This document shows, one piece after another, positions 27,074 to 35,426 of a stretch of 64,000 nucleotides of DNA. Position numbers and translations under genes: made by a program. The stretch spans positions 1 to 64,000 of the forward strand of contig QIAA01000042.1 in NCBI GenBank assembly GCA_003224905.1. The letters are read 5' to 3'. Position 1 is the first letter of the stretch. Each line of letters starts with the position of its first letter. This DNA is from Acidobacteriota bacterium (GTDB taxonomy: Bacteria > Acidobacteriota > Terriglobia > Terriglobales > Acidobacteriaceae). A model generated the notes under the pieces. The model made no database searches. It had not been told where the DNA came from and was given only the letters and a program-made list of their open reading frames with translations.

Positions 27074-29659
27074 ATGGCAGAAATTACCAAACGGCCGGAT
27101 CGGGCCGAGATCGCCAAACGTGTCGAACGCGCGGAAAAACTCCTGCAAAAGGGCAAGACCGGCGATGCGCTCGAGGAATACATGCAGATCCTCACGGTCG
27201 ATCCGCAGAACGATGGCGTCCGTCAGACCGCCGCCGATCTTTTCCTTTCTCTTCAGCGCACCAATGAAGCAGTAAAGCTTCTATCAGAGTTGTTTGAGCG
27301 CCAGGTTGCCAATGCCGACAACACGCGCGCGAGTCTCACTTACAAGAAGCTCTCTCGCTACATAAATCCGAGCTTCGATCAGAAAGTCCGGTTTGCGCAA
27401 ATCCTTGAGACCTCTAACCGCAGACTCGCGGTTGAGACGTATGAGAGCGGCCTCGTAGACCTGATGAAACAGGGAAAGACTGCAGAGTGTCTGCCCTTGC
27501 TGACGCGAATCGTCACTCTGGAACCTAGCGAGAAGAATTTACAGCGATTCGCCGAACTCTCTTCCGAGAGCGGGGACAGCAAGGCATCGGCCGCCGCCTT
27601 TCTCAAACTCGCAGAGTTCGCGCAGGGAGGGAACGCCGGCCAGTGGTTCGAGCGCGCATACGCTGAGGACCCCGGTGATCCGCAGATTGCCCTGGGTTAT
27701 GGGAAGAGCCTTTTAACGCAGGGGCAGGCCGGCGCCGCGATATTTGTTCTTGAGCCGCAGATTCGAGCTGGAGCGGCCTCTCCGGAAATGCGGGAGACGT
27801 ATGCCAAGGCACTCCTGGCCACCAGCAGGCTAACCGAAGCGGAGCCGTTGATTTGGCAGATGTTCGAGCAAAACCCCTCGCGGCTGCAGGAAGTGACGAA
27901 TCTGATCGCTGCTTTGCTGGACGCGAAACAAGACGCTGAAGCCGTTGCACTGGCACGCAAGCTGGAAAAGTCGCAACGTGGGCGAACCGACCGCCGGGCG
28001 CTTCTGGCCTCGATGCAGGACCTGGCGGCGAAGCATCATGCCTCGGCGGAGATGCTGGAGTTCATGAGTGAACTGTTCAACACCGCCAACCGCGAGGGCG
28101 ATTATTGCCAGACTCTGCTCAAACTCTTCGACGTGCACTGCAATACAGGGAATTATGCGAAAGCAGCTGAATGCCTGGATCGCGCGGCTGACGTGGATCC
28201 GTACGAAGGCGGGCACCAAAAGCGCCTGGAAATGCTTTGCGGAAAAATTGATGACAAGCGATATAAGGTCATTTCCGCCAGATTCACCAGCTTCGGCAAA
28301 GTGGATGCAGAGCCGGTAAAAACGAGCGGGGGCTCGACGCTCGGGGCCGGCACTCTGCAGGACTTGATGCTCCAGGCCGAGATTCTTGTGCAATACGGAA
28401 TGCGCTCGAAAGCGACTGAGCGCCTGCACCGAATTCAGGAGCTGTTTCCGCACGAAGAGGAGCGCAACCAGGAACTACAGCAGTTGTATCTTGCGGCGGG
28501 AATGACTCCTCGTTATTCGGATTCCCACGCCGCTCCAACTCCTCGCGTTGCGATTGCGCCTGCCAAACCGGCATCTACTGTTGAACTCAGTACGCCGAAA
28601 CCGCCGGTACCAGCGGAGTCCAGCGATGTCAGCGACTTCACCCGAGTAGCGGAAATTACGCGCAAGCTTTACCGGCAGGGCAATGCAGATGCGGTGATGA
28701 CGACCGCAGTGAACGAAATTGCAGCCCAGTGGAAAGTGACCCGCTGCATTGTGGCAATGCGCAAGCCCGGGCTCATGCTCAGCGCAGTCAAGGAGTGCTG
28801 CGCGGAAGGCACTAAGAAGAGCGAAACAAGCGCACTGGGAAGGGTGATCTCTGCAGCTCACGACTTGGCCATCAGCCGTGGAAATCTGACCATCTCCGAT
28901 GTTCCCGCCTCCACTGAGCTGCAGGAAATCTCCGACGTTCTGAGAGATCTGAATATTAATTCGCTGCTCGTGCTTCCGCTCAGCGATGGTCAGGATCAGG
29001 TTGGGTTACTGATTCTGGGGCACACGGCTTTCCGAAGCTGGCCCTCAAGTGACATTGTCGTGCTCAAAACCATCAGCGATCAGATCGTTATTGCGCTCAA
29101 CAATGCCGGTCTGCGGCGGCTGGTTAAGAGCCTGACGGTTACAGACGAGCAATCCGGCTTGCTGAATCGGGCTTCCTATTTGGATCTGCTTATGGCGGAG
29201 TCCAGGCGCGCCGTGCAGCAGAGTACTCCCGTGACTGTCCTGCTGATGCAGTTTGGCGAGAGCGCCAGGATGGTCAAGGAATACGGCGAGAAGGCAGCAG
29301 AAGCAATCATCCAGCAGATTGGAAGACTGTTTGCCGCCAATGTGCGGCAGAACGACCTTGCCTTCCGTTACGAGATGACTACGATTGCGATCGTGCTCGG
29401 AGAAACTGCCGAGAAGGAAGCCACAATGGCAGTTGAGAAATTACGTAAGCTTCTTGCAGAGGTCAAGCTGCCGGATGGGGAACCGCTTCCCTTCAATGCA
29501 GGTATGGCTGAAGCCGTGATACGTCAGAATTTTGATGCAGTCGACATCGTCACAGAAGTGATCAACCGCGTCGAAGGGGCACTTGAGAAGTCTCTTGCAG
29601 ATGGACTAGGCACAACCGTGACTCTGAGTGCCAACCTCTCCGTGGCAGCAGTCGCCTAG
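27074..29659 (+). CDS. TPR - GAF - degenerate GGDEF protein
   Basis: 861-residue cytoplasmic protein. Residues 1-480 are helical TPR-like repeats (AEKLLQKGKTGDALEEYMQIL, LQRTNEAVKLLSELFER). A Pro/Ala linker near 510-545 leads to a GAF domain (about 555-690, AISRGNLTISDVPAS, INSLLVLPLSDGQDQVGLLILG) and then a GGDEF-like domain starting DEQSGLLNRASYLDLL. The catalytic GGDEF loop is replaced (AFRYEMTTIAIVLG), so cyclase activity is unlikely; it may bind nucleotide or act as a scaffold. No ribosome-binding site is obvious before ATG 27074. Confidence 0.8.
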   Translation: MAEITKRPDRAEIAKRVERAEKLLQKGKTGDALEEYMQILTVDPQNDGVRQTAADLFLSLQRTNEAVKLLSELFERQVANADNTRASLTYKKLSRYINPSFDQKVRFAQILETSNRRLAVETYESGLVDLMKQGKTAECLPLLTRIVTLEPSEKNLQRFAELSSESGDSKASAAAFLKLAEFAQGGNAGQWFERAYAEDPGDPQIALGYGKSLLTQGQAGAAIFVLEPQIRAGAASPEMRETYAKALLATSRLTEAEPLIWQMFEQNPSRLQEVTNLIAALLDAKQDAEAVALARKLEKSQRGRTDRRALLASMQDLAAKHHASAEMLEFMSELFNTANREGDYCQTLLKLFDVHCNTGNYAKAAECLDRAADVDPYEGGHQKRLEMLCGKIDDKRYKVISARFTSFGKVDAEPVKTSGGSTLGAGTLQDLMLQAEILVQYGMRSKATERLHRIQELFPHEEERNQELQQLYLAAGMTPRYSDSHAAPTPRVAIAPAKPASTVELSTPKPPVPAESSDVSDFTRVAEITRKLYRQGNADAVMTTAVNEIAAQWKVTRCIVAMRKPGLMLSAVKECCAEGTKKSETSALGRVISAAHDLAISRGNLTISDVPASTELQEISDVLRDLNINSLLVLPLSDGQDQVGLLILGHTAFRSWPSSDIVVLKTISDQIVIALNNAGLRRLVKSLTVTDEQSGLLNRASYLDLLMAESRRAVQQSTPVTVLLMQFGESARMVKEYGEKAAEAIIQQIGRLFAANVRQNDLAFRYEMTTIAIVLGETAEKEATMAVEKLRKLLAEVKLPDGEPLPFNAGMAEAVIRQNFDAVDIVTEVINRVEGALEKSLADGLGTTVTLSANLSVAAVA

Positions 29660-29702
29660 CCTCGCTTGCCCTAAATCCCTGGCCCTAGACCTCAGGTGTC
29701 AC

Positions 29703-29729
29703 TGTGCGGCAAACGGCTGGTTTGCCACA
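29703..29729. other. Hairpin between convergent genes
   Basis: A 7-bp perfect stem GGCAAAC / GTTTGCC with a 5-base loop (29708-29726), extended by two pairs. It lies between the ends of the TPR-GGDEF-like gene and rlmN. It lacks a T-run, so it could be a weak bidirectional terminator or only a stabilising hairpin. Confidence 0.35.
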
Positions 29730-29780
29730 GGTTACTTGTACAGATGTTCGGTCCTCTGTGGATCTCCGGCCGGCTGGACA

Positions 29781-30917
29781 TCAATGCACAGAAGATAAGT
29801 TCTCCGGGATTTCAATCGTCTGTTTGAGTTGACCACAGGCGGCGAAGATGTCGCGTCCGCGCGGTCTGCGGACAAAAGCGGGCACTCCGGCCCGGGTCAA
29901 TATTTCTTGAAATCGGAGGACTTGAGCATCTGACGGAGTTCGAAAGTCAATACCTGGTCCCGGATTGAGCGCGATCAGGTTGACCTTGGCGCGTAACCCG
30001 CGCATCAGCTCGGCAGTCTGACTGGCGTGTTCGGGCGCATCGTTCACTCCGTCCAGCAGAACATACTCAAAGGTTAGCTTCTCCCGGCTGCGAAGCGGAA
30101 AATCGCGGGCGGCTGTTATCAGCTTTGCGATGTTCCATTTTCGATTGATCGGCATTAGCAGATCGCGCAACTCGTCATTGGCCGCATTGAGCGAAATCGC
30201 AAGCTTTGGACGAATGTGTTCCGCGCCCAGGTCATAGATCCGAGGAACAATCCCAGCAGTGGAAACCGTCATGCGCGATTCCGGAATTCCCACCCCTTTC
30301 ACTAAAAGGCGTACAGCCTTGATGAAGTTGTCGTAGTTAAGAAACGGCTCCCCCATACCCATGAAGACCAGATTAGTTCGGTCTTCCGGTGGGAAGACGC
30401 GTTGATCGTTCAGCACAGCACAGACCTGGCCTACAATTTCTCCGGCGCTGAGGTTACGCTTCATTCCCAACAGCGCGGTCAAACAGAATTGGCAATCGAC
30501 CGCACAGCCGATCTGGCTGGAGACGCAAATCGTGGCACGATGCCAGGGACGAGTTGAGAACTCCGTGGGAAGATCAGACTCGGTTCCGTCACCGGCCTCG
30601 CCGCCATCGCCTTCCGGCATCCACACGGTTTCTACGGTCTGTCCGTCGGCAAAGGAGATCAGGTAACGAATTGTTCCGTCGGAAGAAGTGAATTTTCTCT
30701 GGATGTCCGGTGAGCCTACAGAATATCCTTGTCGATCGAGGCCGCGCCGCAATTCCCGAGACAGGGTTGAAACCTCTTCGACCGATTCAATCCGCTGACG
30801 GTAAATCGCCTCGAAAAGTTGCTGCCCACGAAAAGAGGGTTCACCCATTTCCTCGACAATGGCGGTAAGTTCCTGCAGGTCAAAGCCTAAAAGTGAATTT
30901 TGCCACGGAGGCTTCAT
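29781..30917 (-). CDS. rlmN: 23S rRNA (adenine-2503-C2)-methyltransferase / tRNA m2A37 RlmN
   Basis: Radical-SAM methyltransferase of 378 residues. The Cx3Cx2C cluster motif is in SSQIGCAVDCQFCLTA; QLGMKRNLSAGEI-type sequence, VFMGMGEPFLNYDN and the C-terminal catalytic cysteine in DIFAACGQL are present. It modifies A2503 of 23S rRNA and A37 of some tRNAs. A loop of Gly/Asp/Glu around residues 105-125 (GDGGEAGDGTES) is an insertion I do not know from E. coli RlmN. Transcribed divergently from the M16 protease gene. Confidence 0.94.
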   Translation of the reverse strand: MKPPWQNSLLGFDLQELTAIVEEMGEPSFRGQQLFEAIYRQRIESVEEVSTLSRELRRGLDRQGYSVGSPDIQRKFTSSDGTIRYLISFADGQTVETVWMPEGDGGEAGDGTESDLPTEFSTRPWHRATICVSSQIGCAVDCQFCLTALLGMKRNLSAGEIVGQVCAVLNDQRVFPPEDRTNLVFMGMGEPFLNYDNFIKAVRLLVKGVGIPESRMTVSTAGIVPRIYDLGAEHIRPKLAISLNAANDELRDLLMPINRKWNIAKLITAARDFPLRSREKLTFEYVLLDGVNDAPEHASQTAELMRGLRAKVNLIALNPGPGIDFRTPSDAQVLRFQEILTRAGVPAFVRRPRGRDIFAACGQLKQTIEIPENLSSVH

Positions 30918-31115
30918 GCATGTAAGCTGCTTGGGTCCTCGTCGATTCTAAAGGAATTTGCCGGCTCTAAGGGTCAGGAGACCTACCTGGCTGATCTCTA
31001 GGCGAATGGTTCCGCTAAGTTGCTGATTTAATTGCGCAATCCCTGCAATTAGCGGGCTTCGGCAGCGTATGTAACAATACAGGCTCCGGTCTTTGGACAG
31101 AGTCTTTGTAGAACC

Positions 31116-32393
31116 ATGGTGGAAGAGACCCGCAATATACATCGGGAAGTGCTGCCTAACGGCCTCGTGCTTATTACCGAGGAGATGCAGCACATTCGCT
31201 CGGTCTCTGTGGGAATTTGGATCAAGACCGGATCGAGGGACGAAGATCTGCAATGGAATGGGATTTCCCATTTCATCGAGCACATGGTCTTTAAGGGAAC
31301 GCAGCATCGCTCCGCGGAGGGCATTGCGCGGCAGGTCGATTCCATCGGCGGCAACATGGATGCATTCACGGCCAAGGAGTGCATCTGTTTCAACGTCAAA
31401 GTTCTCGATGATCACCTGCCGATTGCGATGGATGTGCTCAGCGATCTTGTGCTTAACCCAATATTTGATGTTCAGGACATCACCCGCGAGCGAGGCGTCA
31501 TTCTCGAAGAAATAAAAATGGATGAGGACAACCCCGACTATCTCGTGCACGAGATTTTCACTCAAAACTTCTGGAAAGATCACCCGCTGGGCAAACCAAT
31601 ATTGGGGACCAAGGAGACTGTGAGGCGATTCGAACGTCCGCCCGTAATCGAGTTTCATCAGGAGCGTTTTGCCCCGGGCAACTTGATTATCTCGGCGGCG
31701 GGGAACCTGCGGCATCAGGAATTCTTTGACGTGGCAAGCAAATATTTCGCGCAGATGAAGCCGGTGAAAAACGGCTTCCTGAGCTCGAAACCCCAGATTG
31801 TGCCGCGCATCATCATGCGGAACAAGAAGTCGCTGGAGCAAGTACAAATTTGTGTGGGAGTGCCTTGCCATCCTATCGCGCATGAGCGCCGTCACGCTTC
31901 ATACATCTTGAATACGCTGCTCGGGGGCGGAATGAGTTCGCGGCTGTTTCAAAACATCCGTGAACGTCAGGGCCTCGCCTACGCTATTTACAGTGATCTA
32001 AATCCGTATCGGGATACCGGCTGCCTTTCCGTTTATGCCGGCACCTCGCGCGAGTCCGCCGGTAAGGTGGTGCAGTCAATCGTCTCGGAGTTTAAGAAGC
32101 TGAAAACTGCAACGGTGCCGGACGACGAATTGCGGCGATCGAAGGATCAATTGAAGGGCAGCCTGATGTTGTCGCTCGAATCCTCTACCTCGCGCATGTC
32201 CAATCTTGCACGTCAGGAAATGTATTTTGATCGCTTCTTCAGCCTCGACGAACTGATTGAAAAAATCGAGAGCGTGACCGTGGAAGAAGTCCAGGAACTT
32301 GCCAACGAGTTCTTCCGTACCGACTCTATCGCTGTAACTGTGTTGGGCAATTTGAACGGTCTTCGGCTCACGCGCGACCAACTCGCCTGCTGA
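31116..32393 (+). CDS. M16-family zinc metallopeptidase
   Basis: 425-residue single-chain pitrilysin/processing-peptidase-like enzyme. The inverted zinc motif HFIEH (His52, Glu55, His56) is intact, the third ligand Glu lies in the following ERGVILEEIKMDED region, and the second half holds YILNTLLGGGMSSRLFQNIRERQGLAY, typical of the M16B substrate-binding half. No signal peptide is visible, so a cytoplasmic or accessory export route is implied. Start ATG 31116 has no clear ribosome-binding site. Confidence 0.9.
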   Translation: MVEETRNIHREVLPNGLVLITEEMQHIRSVSVGIWIKTGSRDEDLQWNGISHFIEHMVFKGTQHRSAEGIARQVDSIGGNMDAFTAKECICFNVKVLDDHLPIAMDVLSDLVLNPIFDVQDITRERGVILEEIKMDEDNPDYLVHEIFTQNFWKDHPLGKPILGTKETVRRFERPPVIEFHQERFAPGNLIISAAGNLRHQEFFDVASKYFAQMKPVKNGFLSSKPQIVPRIIMRNKKSLEQVQICVGVPCHPIAHERRHASYILNTLLGGGMSSRLFQNIRERQGLAYAIYSDLNPYRDTGCLSVYAGTSRESAGKVVQSIVSEFKKLKTATVPDDELRRSKDQLKGSLMLSLESSTSRMSNLARQEMYFDRFFSLDELIEKIESVTVEEVQELANEFFRTDSIAVTVLGNLNGLRLTRDQLAC

Positions 32394-32549
32394 AACAATT
32401 TAAGCTGGAGTTCAGCTTCGCCGCTCCGCGTCGCACACGTCGCCAGCAGTGGCCCTCCCGCCAGCATCTAAATAGATAACTGACGCAGGCACCTATTTTC
32501 GAAGATGATTAGCAACAGATGGGTGGCTGCTATGGATCGGAGGGCATCT

Positions 32550-32669
32550 ATGGCACAGGTGATTGAATTCTATGTTCCCGCCCGCTTTCACCGGAAAGTA
32601 AAGTGGGTACCTTCGGAACAGCGAGGCAAGGTCATCGAGTTCCCGAGCCGGATACGCAAATCGGCGTAA
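32550..32669 (+). CDS. 39-residue basic protein, unknown
   Basis: Short gene with excellent signals: GGAGGG at 32539-32544 five bases before ATG 32550, a 39-residue product (MAQVIEFYVPARFHRKVKW at the N-terminus, basic throughout), and a strong intrinsic terminator about 35 bases past the stop. An in-frame ATG at 32532 lies upstream of the Shine-Dalgarno and is unlikely. I do not assign a family or function. It stands alone between the M16 protease and the TonB-like gene. Confidence 0.65.
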   Translation: MAQVIEFYVPARFHRKVKWVPSEQRGKVIEFPSRIRKSA

Positions 32670-32703
32670 GTTGAACAGTTAGTTAAGGGCAGAGATTCGA
32701 AAG

Positions 32704-32741
32704 CGGCGCCTGAAAGCATGTTCTGGCGCCGTTTCTTTTTT
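32704..32741 (+). terminator. Rho-independent terminator
   Basis: Seven-bp stem CGGCGCC / GGCGCCG (32704-32710 and 32725-32731) followed directly by TTTCTTTTTT. It ends the transcript carrying the 39-residue protein and perhaps the M16 protease. Confidence 0.8.
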
Positions 32742-32875
32742 GGCGAGTATTCGAATGAAGCTCCTCAGGTTCACCAGCTCTCGGATAATGGTCCGCCGCT
32801 TTGGCTGGATTCCGCGGGGATTTCGAGGCATACTAGCGGAAGGCCCGGCTCCCCACGGGCAGGAGGATTTCGGTA

Positions 32876-33709
32876 ATGCCCCTGTTGGAGGAGAATACCC
32901 AGTCCGAGATTGAGGTTGACCCGAGTGTTCTTGAGGAGGGGGGCAATCAGCGCCAGCGCAGGCAAATGTTGTTCGCACTTGCGTTGCTGCTGGTAGCGTT
33001 GATTCTGGTGCTGCTTAAGGACCGCGAGTTTTGGTTCCCGCCATCCACTGCGAGTGAAGCGGAACAGGCCGAGGAGACGGCGACTGATGCCGATACAACA
33101 TCGCCCACCGAAAAGCAGCCTACTGGCACGCCGCCTGCCGCATCAGTACGACCTAAGCCGAAGCAGCATCCCATCCCTTCTGGTGGAGCGCTGTCCGCGG
33201 CGCAGGCAGCGCCACCTCCGGTAGTCGCAACACGTGCTGTGCTGCCTCCGCTCGAAGTGGAGGTAGTTGCCGGAGACGAGCATCGCACGATCCCAACCGC
33301 AAGTGGTTCGGTGAGAGTTGACCTGCAGGCGCGAGCACCCTTCAGCGGCGACCAGACATCTGCACGGCCTAGCAGCCCGGTCGCAAGTAATGCTGGCGGT
33401 GCGATGCCCAGCACTACGGGTCGTGTTCGGATAACTCCCAGCGCCGCGGAGATCGTTTCACGGCCGGTCGAGCCGACGTATCCGTTGCTCGCCAAGCAAA
33501 TGAAGGTACAGGGTGCGGTGGTTCTGGATGCGCTGATCGGGAAGGATGGAAACATTCAGGCGCTGCAGGTGGTAAGTGGTCCGGACATCCTCTCCGGTGC
33601 AGCTCGCCAGGCGGTAAAGCAGTGGCGCTTCCGGCCGCACCTGCAATCCGGGGAGCCGGTTGAGACGGCAGCTCGCATCACCGTGAACTTTACTATCTCC
33701 ACGCAGTAA
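32876..33709 (+). CDS. TonB-family energy transducer
   Basis: 277 residues: a cytoplasmic N-terminus, one membrane helix (MLFALALLLVALILVLL, about 31-47), a long Pro/Ala/Thr-rich periplasmic spacer, and a C-terminal TonB domain (about 195-275: EPTYPLLAKQMKVQGAVVLDALIGKDG, AVKQWRFRPHLQSG, VETAARITVNFTI). It would couple the proton-motive force to outer-membrane receptors such as the BtuB-like one. AGGAGG precedes the ATG by nine bases. ExbB/ExbD are not in the window. Confidence 0.85.
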   Translation: MPLLEENTQSEIEVDPSVLEEGGNQRQRRQMLFALALLLVALILVLLKDREFWFPPSTASEAEQAEETATDADTTSPTEKQPTGTPPAASVRPKPKQHPIPSGGALSAAQAAPPPVVATRAVLPPLEVEVVAGDEHRTIPTASGSVRVDLQARAPFSGDQTSARPSSPVASNAGGAMPSTTGRVRITPSAAEIVSRPVEPTYPLLAKQMKVQGAVVLDALIGKDGNIQALQVVSGPDILSGAARQAVKQWRFRPHLQSGEPVETAARITVNFTISTQ

Positions 33710-33752
33710 CATGGTGCATATCGCGGATGGCATAAAGGATCGAGGGCGAGCC

Positions 33753-34301
33753 ATGTTGATTGGTTCTGCTCTTTGGGTTCTTGCCTTTCTCGTTGTTGGA
33801 CAATATGCCATTCCAAGCGGTGCGCAAGGAGCACGCCCCATGGCATTTTCAATTTCAAGTGATAGCTTTAAGAGCGGGAGTGAGATACCCAAGAAGTTCA
33901 CGTGTGATGGAGCCGATGTCTCACCGGAATTGTCCTGGACGGCGCCGCCGTCCGGCACACAGTCGTTAGCCCTTATTGCAGATGATCCCGATGCACCCGC
34001 CGGGACCTGGACTCACTGGGTTGTTTTCAATTTGTCGCCCACAACAACCCACCTGACAGAAGGAGTGAACAAAGTGGATGAACTGCCGGGAGGCGCTCGC
34101 CAGGGGCGGAACGACTTCCGCAAGATCGGATACAACGGGCCGTGTCCCCCTCCAGGAAAGCCTCATCGATATTTCTTTAAACTCTATGCCCTGAACACCA
34201 CGCTGCAATTGAACGCGGGATCGAGTAAGCAGGAGCTAGAGAACGCAATGCAAGGGCATATCGCGGGTAAGACTGAGTTGATGGGCACTTACAAGCGGTA
34301 G
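33753..34301 (+). CDS. YbhB/YbcL-type PEBP family protein
   Basis: Phosphatidylethanolamine-binding-protein fold, 182 residues from ATG 33753 (preceded by GAGGGCGAG); a longer frame starts at ATG 33711, one base after the TonB gene. A signal peptide (SALWVLAFLVVGQYAIPSGAQ) implies export. The ligand-pocket motifs LIADDPDAPAGTWTHWVVFN and GYNGPCPPPGKPHRYFFKLYAL are conserved. Bacterial members have no firm function. Close spacing suggests cotranscription with the TonB-like gene. Confidence 0.87.
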   Translation: MLIGSALWVLAFLVVGQYAIPSGAQGARPMAFSISSDSFKSGSEIPKKFTCDGADVSPELSWTAPPSGTQSLALIADDPDAPAGTWTHWVVFNLSPTTTHLTEGVNKVDELPGGARQGRNDFRKIGYNGPCPPPGKPHRYFFKLYALNTTLQLNAGSSKQELENAMQGHIAGKTELMGTYKR

Positions 34302-34319
34302 TGCAGATCCGCCAAATTT

Positions 34320-34368
34320 TCCTTACAAAATAAAACAGGCGTCCGACTCTTACGAGTCATTGGACGCC
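34320..34368 (-). terminator. Probable intrinsic terminator of a decayed minus-strand gene
   Basis: Stem GGCGTCC / GGACGCC (34338-34344 and 34362-34368) enclosing a second stem GACTC / GAGTC. On the minus strand it is followed by a T-rich tail (TGTTTTATTTTG). It lies about 120 bases past the stop of the GGDEF remnant and is probably that gene's former terminator; it may also stop the PEBP transcript from the other side. Confidence 0.6.
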
Positions 34369-34485
34369 CGGGCAGCCCTCCCCCAGAACTGCTCGGGTAT
34401 GAACATAAATCCTGGCCGTTCCCCTGCAAATGGCACGAATGTGCTACGGTCAGCCACCAATGTGCCATGAGGCGATCAGCCAGCT

Positions 34486-34632
34486 TCACTTCTCCGCAAC
34501 GACTGTGTTTTCCAGCGTGCTGGCTTCGATGCGATTTCTACCGTTTGCCTTCGCCAGATATAGAGCTGCATCTGCAGTTCGAACCAGTTCCTCCCATTGC
34601 TCACGCCGTGAGTTGTTTGGTACTGATGCCAC
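34486..34632 (-). pseudogene. 3' remnant of a GGDEF-domain gene
   Basis: The minus strand encodes the last part of a diguanylate-cyclase domain and ends in TGA: GVASVPNNSRREQWEELV, then RTADAALYLAKANGRNRIEA, matching the usual helix '..AD.ALY.AK..GRNR'. The frame is closed by a stop at 34657-34659, with no start other than a GTG inside the domain, and the GGDEF loop and N-terminus are absent. I read it as a truncated, non-functional fragment. It has its own downstream terminator. Confidence 0.65.
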
Positions 34633-34675
34633 GCCGTTGCGCCGGCGATGAGCACCTCATCTAGGTAGGTTGCTC

Positions 34676-35074
34676 TTAGTTTTTAGGTGATGGAGTCTGT
34701 GACGTCATTGTGGCCGTTACGGAGACCGTCTCTGCGAAATGTTTGACGGACAACTGAAGTCCAGTGAGTTCCTTCTCGATCAGGCTGAGCATTTTCGCAG
34801 CGCCGGACAGGTCTCTGGCATGTCCTGAGGCTTCCAGTTGCCTGGCGAGGCTACACACGTTTTCTGCGCCGAGATAGCCGAGTTCACCTTTAAGGCTGTA
34901 GGCCGCCTTCATAATAGCTGTGGCATCGCCTTCCGCGATGGCTCGCTTCAGGTTTTCCAAAAGCTTCGGAGATTCTTCCAGAAATATCTGACATAGTTCT
35001 CGAAGGAGGCCTTCGTCGCCTTCGAGGCGATCCAGAGCTTCCGTTTTTTGCCAGACGGGACGATTAGTTATCAC
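34676..35074 (-). CDS. Hpt-domain protein lacking the phospho-histidine
   Basis: 132 residues forming a histidine-phosphotransfer four-helix domain (FLEESPKLLENLKRAIAEGD, LKGELGYLGAENVCSLARQLE). In active Hpt domains the motif is HSLKG; here codon 59 (34898-34900) is TAC, giving YSLKG, one transition away from CAC His. The protein therefore cannot take part in His-Asp relay in the usual way and may be a binding-only pseudo-Hpt, or newly inactivated. It is divergent from the sensor-kinase block it presumably belonged to. Confidence 0.82.
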   Translation of the reverse strand: MITNRPVWQKTEALDRLEGDEGLLRELCQIFLEESPKLLENLKRAIAEGDATAIMKAAYSLKGELGYLGAENVCSLARQLEASGHARDLSGAAKMLSLIEKELTGLQLSVKHFAETVSVTATMTSQTPSPKN

Positions 35075-35426
35075 AGCTGTTGCGTAGTTTTGGGGCTACA
35101 ACCCTTGCTTCGGCAAGAAGTCAAGGTTGGTTTAGTTGCTGCTCCATCCTCAGCGCGGGCATTTCCTCTTGGTACCGCGACCGAACGTACATACACGGAT
35201 GGACGATTTTGAGCGGGCCTTTTGTCTACTTCACCCCTCACGAATGGCGCCCGTTGCACAGGCAATGACCTAAAGGGGGCTCAGGCTCCGCCGATTGTGT
35301 TGAATGACAGGTAGTTCGTGGCATGTGTCTGCCTGTTCCGATGCTACCCATCGGTGTCCAGAGATGGCGTCAGCGTTGTGGGTCAGTTCGCAACCGGCAG
35401 GATGTACAGACGCGGGAGGCAGAATT
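35075..35426. other. Divergent intergenic region, no gene seen
   Basis: 352 bases between the Hpt gene (minus) and the sensor kinase (plus). Open frames here lack start context or recognisable sequence. A small CTTGC-TTCG-GCAAG hairpin with a cUUCGg loop lies at about 35103-35116. Promoters for both directions must be here, but I could not identify convincing boxes. Confidence 0.45.
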
